From DASZZY01 sp036260395 (GTDB taxonomy: Bacteria > Actinomycetota > UBA4738 > CALAEC01): a stretch of 39,732 nt of DNA. Below the pieces are notes generated by a model, which searched no databases, was not told where the DNA came from, and saw only the letters and a list, made by a program, of their open reading frames with translations. Below are positions 23,385 to 31,062 of the stretch, in pieces. The stretch is from NCBI GenBank assembly GCA_036260395.1, contig DASZZY010000144.1, forward strand, positions 1-39,732, written 5' to 3'. The translations under genes and the position numbers were made by a program. The stretch's first letter is position 1, and every line of letters begins with the position of its first letter.

Positions 23385-24158
23385 ATGCGCGTGATCCCCA
23401 GGCGCCGCCGCGAGCGCGACACCGCCATGACGGTGGTCGAGCACCTCGAGGAGCTCCGCAAGCGCCTGCTGATCTCCGTCGTGGCGATCGGGCTCGGATC
23501 GATCCTGGGGTTCGTGTTCTACCGGTGGATCTTCGGGTTCCTGCTGGGTCCCTACCGCGACGCCCTCCAGGCCCTTCCGCCGCAGGCCCGGCCACCGGGC
23601 GTGCTGGCACGGAACCTCATCGCCACGAGTCCCACCGAGCCGTTCATCACGTTCCTGAAGATCGGCCTCTTTACGGGGTTCTTCGTCGCCCTGCCGATCG
23701 TCCTCTATCAACTGTGGCGGTTCGTCACTCCGGGGCTCACCACGCGGGAGCGCCGGCTGGCCATCCCGTTCATCGTGGTTTCCCTGGCGCTGTTCGCTGC
23801 GGGCGTGTTCTTCGCCTTCACCGTGGCCCCTCGCGGCCTCCGCTTCCTGTTCTCGTTCGGGGGACAGAACCTCATCCCCCTGCTCACGGTGGACCGGTAC
23901 CTCAGCTTCCTTATGTTCCTGATCCTGGCGTTCGGGCTCGGCTTCGAGATGCCGATCGTGCTCCTGTTCCTGACGGGGGCCGGCGTCATCGACAGCCGTC
24001 AGCTCCGGCGGTGGCGCCGTTACGCGCTGTTGGGGACCGCGGTGTTCGCCGCCATCGCCACGCCGACGCAGGATCCGTACACTATGCTGCTGATGTGGCT
24101 CCCCCTTTACGTGCTCTACGAGGGGGCCATCCTCGTCGCCCGACTCTTCAAGAGGTAA
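23385..24158 (+). CDS. tatC: Twin-arginine translocase subunit TatC
   Basis: A 257-residue polytopic membrane protein that recognises twin-arginine signals. Six membrane helices can be placed, and the family motifs MTVVEHLEELRKRL (N-terminal) and FGLGFEMPIVL (fifth helix region) are intact. The ATG at 23385 gives a 14-residue basic extension before the motif; the ATG at about 23427 is a possible alternative. The next gene follows after 3 bases, which implies one transcript. Confidence 0.95.
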   Translation: MRVIPRRRRERDTAMTVVEHLEELRKRLLISVVAIGLGSILGFVFYRWIFGFLLGPYRDALQALPPQARPPGVLARNLIATSPTEPFITFLKIGLFTGFFVALPIVLYQLWRFVTPGLTTRERRLAIPFIVVSLALFAAGVFFAFTVAPRGLRFLFSFGGQNLIPLLTVDRYLSFLMFLILAFGLGFEMPIVLLFLTGAGVIDSRQLRRWRRYALLGTAVFAAIATPTQDPYTMLLMWLPLYVLYEGAILVARLFKR

Positions 24159-24161
24159 GAC

Positions 24162-24875
24162 ATGGCCATCAAGGGGAAGAAGCGCGCCAGGGGCCGCCCG
24201 CGAGCGGTGGCCACGGCGCCGCGCCCGTTCCTCGTTCCTCCGAAGACCCCGCCGCTGCGCCGCCGTGGCGTCCAGATCGGGCTGATCGTGCTGTTCCAGG
24301 GGCTCGTGGCTCTCGTCGGGTGGGCCCTCAACAGCGCCCAGGACGCCGCCGAACGCCGCGACGCCGTGGAGCGGTTCGCCACGCAGGTGGAGTCGGCGCT
24401 GGGGGCCACCGGCGTCTCGACGCCGCTCCCCGGCGGGCCGCTGATCCTGCCCGAGCTCGGCCAGGCCATGGGCCAGCTCGCCTCGGGCGAGGCCAGGGAG
24501 CGGCGCATCCAGGCCGACGCGGAGGAGTGGCGGGAGCAGGCCCGCGAGGCGGCCGACGCCGTCCAGCGGATCCGCCCGGGGCTGCCCGACCTGCGAGAGG
24601 CCCGGGACGAGATGGTCATCGCGCTCCAGCTCTACGCCTCGACGGCCCGCAACGTCGGCCTCTCCGTTGTGCTGGAGGGCGACGAGCGCGCGCAGCTGCT
24701 GGAGAGCCTCACCGAGCAGCTCGCGGCCGCGGCCGCGGTGTTCGACTCGGGCTGGAAGCAGCTCCAAGAGGAGCGGCGGCAGGCCGGCATCCCGACGCAG
24801 ACCACTCCGCCCGGCGGGGCGCCGCCCGGCGGGGCGCCGCCGGGCTTCCCGGCGCCCGGCCTGCCCGCGCCGTGA
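24162..24875 (+). CDS. Membrane-anchored hypothetical protein
   Basis: A 237-residue protein with a very basic N-terminus (about 1-36), one membrane helix (about 38-57) and a long helical, probably extracytoplasmic part (about 60-205). It ends in a Pro/Gly tail with a repeated PPGGA unit (24809-24843, a short GC-rich tandem repeat). No family is recognised. It starts 3 bases after tatC, so it is probably co-expressed with the Tat genes. The proline-rich tail could span peptidoglycan or bind a partner. Confidence 0.7.
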   Translation: MAIKGKKRARGRPRAVATAPRPFLVPPKTPPLRRRGVQIGLIVLFQGLVALVGWALNSAQDAAERRDAVERFATQVESALGATGVSTPLPGGPLILPELGQAMGQLASGEARERRIQADAEEWREQAREAADAVQRIRPGLPDLREARDEMVIALQLYASTARNVGLSVVLEGDERAQLLESLTEQLAAAAAVFDSGWKQLQEERRQAGIPTQTTPPGGAPPGGAPPGFPAPGLPAP

Positions 24876-24900
24876 CGGAGGCGGGCGTCCGACCGCTCGC

Positions 24901-25629
24901 ATGACGACGCTCCTCCTGGTCCACGCCTTCCCGGTCGACGCGTCGATGTGGGAGGACGACGTCCAGGCGCTCCGCGCGGACGCCGACGTCCTGGCACCCT
25001 CCCTGCCGGGGTTCGGAGGCACGCCGGGGGTCGGCGACGTGCTGACGATGGACGCCGCGGCCGATTTCCTGGCCGGCGAGCTGGACCGGGCCGGGGCGGA
25101 GCGCGCGGTGGTGTGCGGGCTGTCGATGGGGGGCTACGCGGCGTTCTCGCTGTGGCGCCGGCATCGCGGGCGCATCGCCGGCCTGATCCTCGCCGACACG
25201 CGGGCCGAGCCCGACGACGACGCCGGCCGGGAGCGGCGCCGAGCGGTCGCCGAGAAGGCCCGGGCCGAGGGGAGCGGCGCCATCGCCGAGGCCCCGCCGC
25301 CCCTGCTCTCCGAGGCGGCCGATCCAGCGCTCTGGGACCGGGTCAAGGAGGCCATCCGCCGCCAGCCGGGAGAGGCCATCGCCGCCGCATCGCTGGGGAT
25401 CGGGGAGCGCCCCGACTCGCGCCCCATCCTCCCGGAGATCGACGTCCCGACCCTGGTGGTGGTCGGGTCGGACGACACGCTAACACCGCCCGTGATGTCG
25501 GAGACCATGACGGCGGCCATCCCGGGCGCCGACCTCGCGGTGATCCAGGGCGCCGGACACCTGTCGAACCTGGAGGCGCCGCGCGAGTTTCGGGCCACGG
25601 TCCGGGACCTCCTCCGCCGGGTGGGCTGA
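24901..25629 (+). CDS. Alpha/beta-fold hydrolase
   Basis: A 242-residue cytoplasmic hydrolase. The oxyanion region LLVHAFPVDASMW comes near the N-terminus. The nucleophile is Ser75 in GLSMGG, the acid is probably Asp in VGSDDTLTP, and the catalytic His lies in GAGHLSN near the end. The cap region is short. Substrate cannot be predicted; esterase, lipase-like or peptidase-like members share this pattern. It sits 25 bases after the membrane-anchored protein gene and 43 bases before helY. Confidence 0.88.
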   Translation: MTTLLLVHAFPVDASMWEDDVQALRADADVLAPSLPGFGGTPGVGDVLTMDAAADFLAGELDRAGAERAVVCGLSMGGYAAFSLWRRHRGRIAGLILADTRAEPDDDAGRERRRAVAEKARAEGSGAIAEAPPPLLSEAADPALWDRVKEAIRRQPGEAIAAASLGIGERPDSRPILPEIDVPTLVVVGSDDTLTPPVMSETMTAAIPGADLAVIQGAGHLSNLEAPREFRATVRDLLRRVG

Positions 25630-25672
25630 CCGCCGCCGGTTGAGCCGGCGGCCCCGTGGGACAATCGATCCG

Positions 25673-28339
25673 ATGGACCTCGAGCGGTTCGCCGCCCGGT
25701 ACCCGTTCCCCCTCGACGACTTCCAGCGCCAGGCGATCTCCGCGCTGGCCGCCGGGGAGTCGGTGCTGGTGGCCGCGCCGACGGGCTCGGGAAAGACGCT
25801 GGTCGCGGAGTTTGCGGTCGAGCAGGCGCTGGGACGCCGGCGGAAGGCCTTCTACACGACCCCGCTCAAGGCGCTCTCCAACCAGAAGTTCGGGGACTTC
25901 GTGGCCCGGTACGGACCGGACCGGGTCGGCCTGCTGACCGGCGACAACAGCATCAACGGCGAGGCCCCGGTGGTGGTCATGACCACCGAGGTCCTCCGCA
26001 ACATGCTGTACGAGCGCTCCGGGACGCTCGAGGGCCTCGACGTCGTGGTCATGGACGAGGTCCACTACCTCCAGGACCCGTACCGCGGCGCGGTGTGGGA
26101 GGAGATCCTGATCCACCTGCCGCTGACGGTCGCGGTCGTGGCCCTGTCGGCGACGGTGTCCAACGCCGAGGAGTTCGGCGAGTGGCTGACGACGCTGCGG
26201 GGCACCACCCGGGTGATCATCGAGGAGCGCCGCCCGGTCCCGCTCGAGCAGCACTACATGGTCGGCCGCCGGCTGTACCCGATGCACGTCGAGCGGGGCG
26301 GCCGGCCCGTGCCGAACCCGTCGCTGCTGTCCCTGACCCAGCGCGACGTCCGCGGTCCTCGCGAGGTCCGAGGCCAGCAACGAGGGCGCGGCCGCGGCGC
26401 GGGGCGGAGGGACGGAGGCCGGCCGCCCCGGCAGGGACCGGGCCGGGTGTACGCGCCCCGGCGGGAGGACGTCGTCGACGTGCTCGATGAGGCCGGCATG
26501 CTGCCGGCGATCTACTTCGTGTTCTCCCGCGCCGGGTGCGACCGGAGCGTCGAGTACCTGATGGCCGCGGGGGTCCGGCTCACCGACGCGGCCGAGGAGG
26601 CGCAGATCCGCGAGCGCGCCGACCTCCGAGCCGCGTGGATCGAGGAGGACGACCTGGCCGCGCTCGGGTACGGCGCCTTCCGCGAGGCGCTCGCCGCGGG
26701 GATCGCCGCCCACCACGCCGGCATGGTGCCGGCCTTCAAGGAGACGGTGGAAGAGCTGTTCGCCGAGGGGCTGGTCAAGGTGGTGTTCGCCACGGAAACC
26801 CTGTCGCTCGGCATCAACATGCCGGCCCGGACGGTGGTGATCGAGAGCCTGTGGAAGTTCTCCGGTGAGCGCCACGAGCTGCTGACGCCGGGCGAGTTCA
26901 CCCAGCTCACCGGGCGCGCCGGCCGCCGGGGCATCGACGAACTGGGGCACGCGGTGGTCCTGTACCAGAAGGAGCTGGAGTTCGAGAAGGTGTCGGGCCT
27001 GGCGACCCGGCGAACCTACGAGCTCCGGTCGTCGTTCCGCCCCTCGTACAACATGGCGGTCAACCTCGTCCGCAACTACACCCCGGAGGAGGCGCGGCAC
27101 CTGCTGAACTCCTCCTTCGCGCAGTTCCAGGCGGACCGGGGCGTGGTGGCGCTCGAGCGCCAGCTGGAGCGGGACCGGGCGTTCATCGACGGCTACCGCG
27201 CGCGCATCGCGTGCCACCTCGGCGACTTCGCCGAGTACTGGGCGCTCCGCGAGCGGGCCGAGGACATCCGCCGCCGGACCTCGCGGGCCCACGATCGCTC
27301 GCGGCGGGAGGCGATCAAGGACGCCCTGGCCTCGCTCCGGCCCGGCGAGGTCATCCACGTCCCGACCTCCAGCCGGCGCGGGCTGGCTGTCGTCCTGGCC
27401 TCGCGCGACGGCCGGCCGACGCTCCTCACCCAGGACCGGAAGTTCTTCCGGGCCTCGGTGGGGCACTTCGACGAGCCCCCGGAGCCGCTATCGAGCCTGC
27501 GGCTCCCCCGCTCGGGGAGCGCGCGGAGCGCCAGGTACCGCCGCGACGTGGCCGCCCAGCTGGTGAACCTGCGGGTCAGCCCGCCGAGACGGCGGCGCGC
27601 GGGGCCCTCGCAGGGGGCGCTGGCGGAGGCCGAGGCCCTCGAGCGCGAGGCGGCGCGCCACCCGTCCCACGCCTGCCCGGACCGCGGCGAGCACGAGCGG
27701 TGGGCGGCCCGCGCCTCCAGGCTCGAGCGCGAGGTCCGGAGCCTCGAGCGGCGGATCCGCTCCCGCACCGAGACGCTGGCCCGCCAGTTCGACCGCGTGC
27801 TGCGGGTCCTCCAGCGGCTGGGCTACATCGAGGGCTTCCGCCTCACCGGGCGGGGCGAGCTCCTGCTCCGGATCTACGGTGAGGCCGACATCCTGGTGGC
27901 CGAGGCCGTGGCCCAGGGGCTGTTCCAGGCCCTGTCGGCCGCCGAGATGGCCGCCCTGGCCTCGACGATGGTCTACGAGTCGCGCGAGCGCGTCCCCCGG
28001 CGGGGCGAGCTGCCGACCTCCGCGGTCGCGGAGCGCTTCGCCGGGCTCCGCCAGCTGTGGGGCCAGATCCGAGCGGTCGAGGAGCAGCACCAGGTCGAGC
28101 TGTGCCGGGACCTGGAGTCGGGGTTCGCGGCGTCCGCGTTCCAGTGGGCCGAGGGGAAGGCGCTCGAGGACGTCCTGTACGAGACGGAGATGGCCCCCGG
28201 CGACTTCGTCAGGACGTGCAAGCAGCTGATCGACCTGCTGCGCCAGATCGAGGACGTCGCCGAGGGGACGACGGCGGCGCTGGCCGCGGCGGCCCGCGGG
28301 GCCGTCAACCGGGGGGTCGTGGCCTACACGGGCGTCTGA
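25673..28339 (+). CDS. helY: Ski2/Mtr4-like DEVH-box RNA helicase (HelY)
   Basis: An 888-residue superfamily 2 helicase. Motif I is APTGSGKT (Lys41), motif II is DEVH at 128-131, motif III is SAT, and the C-terminal core has TETLSLGINMP and QLTGRAGRRG. A long C-terminal part (about 450-888) matches HelY of mycobacteria (about 900 residues), including an arch/ratchet-like region. The family unwinds RNA, possibly for degradation or ribosome work. The position after tatA-tatC is conserved (Rv2094c-Rv2092c). Residues about 220-260 are an Arg/Gly-rich stretch of low complexity, possibly a frameshifted segment or a natural linker. A GACAAT sequence (25660-25665) 7 bases before the ATG may be a leaderless promoter. 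Confidence 0.92.
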   Translation: MDLERFAARYPFPLDDFQRQAISALAAGESVLVAAPTGSGKTLVAEFAVEQALGRRRKAFYTTPLKALSNQKFGDFVARYGPDRVGLLTGDNSINGEAPVVVMTTEVLRNMLYERSGTLEGLDVVVMDEVHYLQDPYRGAVWEEILIHLPLTVAVVALSATVSNAEEFGEWLTTLRGTTRVIIEERRPVPLEQHYMVGRRLYPMHVERGGRPVPNPSLLSLTQRDVRGPREVRGQQRGRGRGAGRRDGGRPPRQGPGRVYAPRREDVVDVLDEAGMLPAIYFVFSRAGCDRSVEYLMAAGVRLTDAAEEAQIRERADLRAAWIEEDDLAALGYGAFREALAAGIAAHHAGMVPAFKETVEELFAEGLVKVVFATETLSLGINMPARTVVIESLWKFSGERHELLTPGEFTQLTGRAGRRGIDELGHAVVLYQKELEFEKVSGLATRRTYELRSSFRPSYNMAVNLVRNYTPEEARHLLNSSFAQFQADRGVVALERQLERDRAFIDGYRARIACHLGDFAEYWALRERAEDIRRRTSRAHDRSRREAIKDALASLRPGEVIHVPTSSRRGLAVVLASRDGRPTLLTQDRKFFRASVGHFDEPPEPLSSLRLPRSGSARSARYRRDVAAQLVNLRVSPPRRRRAGPSQGALAEAEALEREAARHPSHACPDRGEHERWAARASRLEREVRSLERRIRSRTETLARQFDRVLRVLQRLGYIEGFRLTGRGELLLRIYGEADILVAEAVAQGLFQALSAAEMAALASTMVYESRERVPRRGELPTSAVAERFAGLRQLWGQIRAVEEQHQVELCRDLESGFAASAFQWAEGKALEDVLYETEMAPGDFVRTCKQLIDLLRQIEDVAEGTTAALAAAARGAVNRGVVAYTGV

Positions 28340-28371
28340 TCCGAACCGGCGCTGCGGCGTCGGTGAGTCAC

Positions 28372-28377
28372 TATCAT
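28372..28377 (+). promoter_or_regulatory. -10 box of the flavoprotein/lipid-kinase operon (leaderless)
   Basis: TATCAT ends 6 bases before the GTG at 28384. Confidence 0.6.
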
Positions 28378-28383
28378 CGCCGC

Positions 28384-29790
28384 GTGGACCCGCTCGCCTC
28401 CCTGGCCGCCCGGCTCCCCGAGGGGGCCGTCAGCACCCACCCCGGAGAGATCGCCACCAGGGCGCATGACCTGTGGCCGCTGGCGCTCCTGCGTGAACGC
28501 CGGGGCGAGGCGCTCCCGCGGCCCATGGCCGTGGTGTTCCCCCGGAGCACCGAAGACGTGGCCGCGGCCCTGGCGTGGGCGGACGAGACCCGCACCGCGG
28601 TCGTCCCCCGTGGGGGAGGCTCGGGCGTGTGCGGCGGGGCCCAGGCGCCGTGGCGGTCGGTGGTCCTGGACCTCTCCCAGATGAACCGGGTCCGCTCGGT
28701 CGACGAGGAGTCCCTGGCGGTGGAGGTCGAGGCCGGCATCCGGGGCGACCGGCTGGAGGCGGCGCTGGGGGAGCGGGGGCTCACGCTGGGGCACTACCCG
28801 CAGTCGCTGGCCATCTCCTCGGTCGGCGGCTGGCTGGCCAGCCGGTCGGCCGGACAGGCCTCGGCGGGCTACGGCGTCATCGAGGACCTGGTCCTCGGCT
28901 TGGTGGCCGTCCTGCCCGGGGGCGAGGTGGTCCGGCTGCGCCCCACCCCTCGCTCCGCGGCGGGGCCGGACCTCCGCAGGCTGTTCGTGGGCTCGGAGGG
29001 CACGCTGGGGGTGATCACCGAGGTGACGCTGTCGGCCTCCCGGGCACCGGCGGGACTGCGGTGGGTGGCCGCGGGGCCGCCGAGCTTCGAGGACGGCATG
29101 GCCCTGGTCCGACGGATCTCCCAGGGCCACGTCCGCCCGCTCGTGCTCCGGCTCTACGACGAGGCCGACGCCGCCTTCACGTTCGGGGCCACTGGCCACG
29201 AGGGCGGGCCGGTCCTCATCGCCGCCGTGGCCGAGGAGGCGGACGGCGCCGCGCGGCTCCGCCAGGCGGCCCGGGAGGCCGGCGCGGCGGAGCTGCCGGA
29301 GGGCTACGGCGTGCACTGGTGGGACCATCGGTTCGAGGCCGTCGACCTGTACCGGCGGATCATGGGGGAGGAGCGGATGCTCGGCGAGGGCACGCTCGTC
29401 GAGACCGTCGAGGTGGCCGGGCTGTGGCGCGGGCTGCCGGCGCTCTACGGGTCCATCCGGGAGGCGCTGGCTTCGCACGCCGAGACCGTCGGGTGCCACC
29501 TCTCGCACCCGTACCGCTCGGGAGCCTCGCTGTACTTCACCGAGCTGATCCGGGCCCCCGACGACGAGCGCGCCGAGGAGGCGTACCTGGCGTCGTGGCG
29601 TGACGCCGCGCGGGCGTGCCACGCGGCCGGGGGGACCATCACCCACCACCACGGCGTCGGGGTCCTGAAGGCGCCGTTCATGGAGGAGGAGCTGGGCGCC
29701 GGCGGCCTTGCCGCGCTGCGGGCCGTCAAGCGCTCGCTCGACCCGGCCGGCGTGCTGAACCCCGGGAAGCTCCTCCCCGCGGAGCGCTGA
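28384..29790 (+). CDS. FAD-linked oxidase resembling alkyl-DHAP synthase
   Basis: A 468-residue flavoprotein of the VAO/PCMH fold. The N-terminal FAD-binding domain has PRGGGSGVCGG and SSVGGWLASRSAGQ...YGVIEDLVLG. The C-terminal domain contains THHHGVGVLK, the His-rich active-site loop typical of alkyldihydroxyacetonephosphate synthase, and ends SLDPAGVLNPGKLL. AGPS exchanges the acyl chain of acyl-DHAP for a fatty alcohol, the ether-lipid-forming step. Glycolate/D-lactate oxidase-like members are the main alternative. The next gene, a lipid kinase, overlaps by one base. M. tuberculosis has the same pair (Rv2251-Rv2252) near glpD1 (Rv2249c). Ether-lipid synthesis is plausible but unproven. 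Confidence 0.82.
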   Translation: MDPLASLAARLPEGAVSTHPGEIATRAHDLWPLALLRERRGEALPRPMAVVFPRSTEDVAAALAWADETRTAVVPRGGGSGVCGGAQAPWRSVVLDLSQMNRVRSVDEESLAVEVEAGIRGDRLEAALGERGLTLGHYPQSLAISSVGGWLASRSAGQASAGYGVIEDLVLGLVAVLPGGEVVRLRPTPRSAAGPDLRRLFVGSEGTLGVITEVTLSASRAPAGLRWVAAGPPSFEDGMALVRRISQGHVRPLVLRLYDEADAAFTFGATGHEGGPVLIAAVAEEADGAARLRQAAREAGAAELPEGYGVHWWDHRFEAVDLYRRIMGEERMLGEGTLVETVEVAGLWRGLPALYGSIREALASHAETVGCHLSHPYRSGASLYFTELIRAPDDERAEEAYLASWRDAARACHAAGGTITHHHGVGVLKAPFMEEELGAGGLAALRAVKRSLDPAGVLNPGKLLPAER

Positions 29791-30710
29791 TGGCCAGCCC
29801 GTTCGGGTCGCTGGTCCTCATCGCCAATCCCCGCTCCGGGCGCGGGCGGGTGGGCCAGGAGCTCCCCGAGGTGGAACGGCAGCTCCAGACCCACGGCCTC
29901 CGGTACCGCATCGTCGAGACCGGGGGGCCGGGGGACGCCACCCGGCTGGCCCGCGAGGCCCTGGAGGCCGGGGAGCGGTTCCTGGTGGCCGTCGGGGGCG
30001 ACGGCACGGTCCACGAGGTCGTGAACGGCATGATCGCGGACGACCGCGCCGTCGCCAACGATGCCGTGCTCGGCGTGGTGGCGGCGGGCTCCGGATCGGA
30101 CTTCGTCCGGACGTTCGGCCTGCCCGGAGACGCCACGCGCGCGGTGCGCCACCTGACGGGCGACCGCCTGTACCCGATCGACGTCATGCGCGCCGAGTAC
30201 GACGACGCCGGCCGCCGTGCCGTGCGCTACGTGCCGAACATCGCGGAGGCCGGCCTGGGCGGTGCGGTCGTGGCCCGGGCGGTCCGGCTCCCCAGGCGGC
30301 TGGGGCGCTCCCGCTACTTCGTCGGCTTCTGGCTGTCGCTCGGCCGTCACCGCCCTTGGGAGGTGGAGGTGCGCGTCGACCGCAAGGAGTGGACGGGGCG
30401 GGCCAACAACGTGGTCGTGGCCAACTGCCAGTTCTACGGCGGAGGCATGAAGATCTCGCCGCGCGCCTATCCGGGCGACGGCCTCCTCGACGTGCAGATC
30501 AGCACCGGGCCCAAGTCGGAGGCGTTCACGCTGCTGCCGAAGATCTACCGCGGCGAGCACGTCCCGCATCCGCACATCAAAGAGATGCGCGGGAGGGTCA
30601 TCTCGGTGGAGGCGGACCGGCCGCTCCCGGTGGAGGCGGACGGCGAGGTGCTGGGCACCACGCCGGCCACCTTCACCGTCCTCCCGCAGATCGTTCGGCT
30701 GAAGATCTAG
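29790..30710 (+). CDS. Diacylglycerol kinase-family lipid kinase
   Basis: A 306-residue DagK/YegS/LCB5-type kinase. It has the nucleotide-binding ANPRSGRGR near the start, the catalytic GGDGTVHEVVNG motif (about 69-80), and GSGSDF (about 96-101). The C-terminal beta-sandwich ends with a conserved VEADGEVLGTTPATFTVLP-like block. It phosphorylates diacylglycerol or a related lipid at the membrane. The start overlaps the upstream stop (TGATG), so it is co-translated with the AGPS-like gene. The exact lipid is inferred from context only. Confidence 0.9.
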   Translation: MASPFGSLVLIANPRSGRGRVGQELPEVERQLQTHGLRYRIVETGGPGDATRLAREALEAGERFLVAVGGDGTVHEVVNGMIADDRAVANDAVLGVVAAGSGSDFVRTFGLPGDATRAVRHLTGDRLYPIDVMRAEYDDAGRRAVRYVPNIAEAGLGGAVVARAVRLPRRLGRSRYFVGFWLSLGRHRPWEVEVRVDRKEWTGRANNVVVANCQFYGGGMKISPRAYPGDGLLDVQISTGPKSEAFTLLPKIYRGEHVPHPHIKEMRGRVISVEADRPLPVEADGEVLGTTPATFTVLPQIVRLKI

Positions 30711-30719
30711 GGGCCGACG

Positions 30720-30884
30720 CTAGTCGAAGATGCTGACCCCGCCGGGCCCCACGAGGAGCCCGAGCACGATGAGGACGATGCCGGCGACCACGCCGCCGCG
30801 GATGATCGACACGATCCCCGCGATGACGAGGACGGCCGCGATGATCCACAGGATCGTGCCGACCTGCGCTACGAGGAACGCCAC
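30720..30884 (-). CDS. Small hydrophobic membrane protein
   Basis: A 54-residue protein with two hydrophobic helices (about 5-25 and 28-46) separated by a short RGG turn. It resembles the many small DUF-type membrane peptides of actinobacteria; no function is known. The GTG at 30884 is chosen because GAGGAGGT lies 6 bases upstream and the hydrophobic stretch starts right after. Longer in-frame extensions to 30962 are charged and lack a ribosome-binding site. Confidence 0.65.
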   Translation of the reverse strand: MAFLVAQVGTILWIIAAVLVIAGIVSIIRGGVVAGIVLIVLGLLVGPGGVSIFD

Positions 30885-31062
30885 CTGACCACCTCCTCTC
30901 GCGCTGGAGCGGGTCGCCCTCCCGCGAGGGTCCAGCACGGCCTCGTATTCCCCGCACATCACGGGGGCAAACGGCGGAGCCGGAATGGGCGCTTGGTGAC
31001 GTTTGGCCCGGCACGCCCGACCCGGCAGGAACCGGAGGGCGAGGCGTCGAAATCACGGGACC

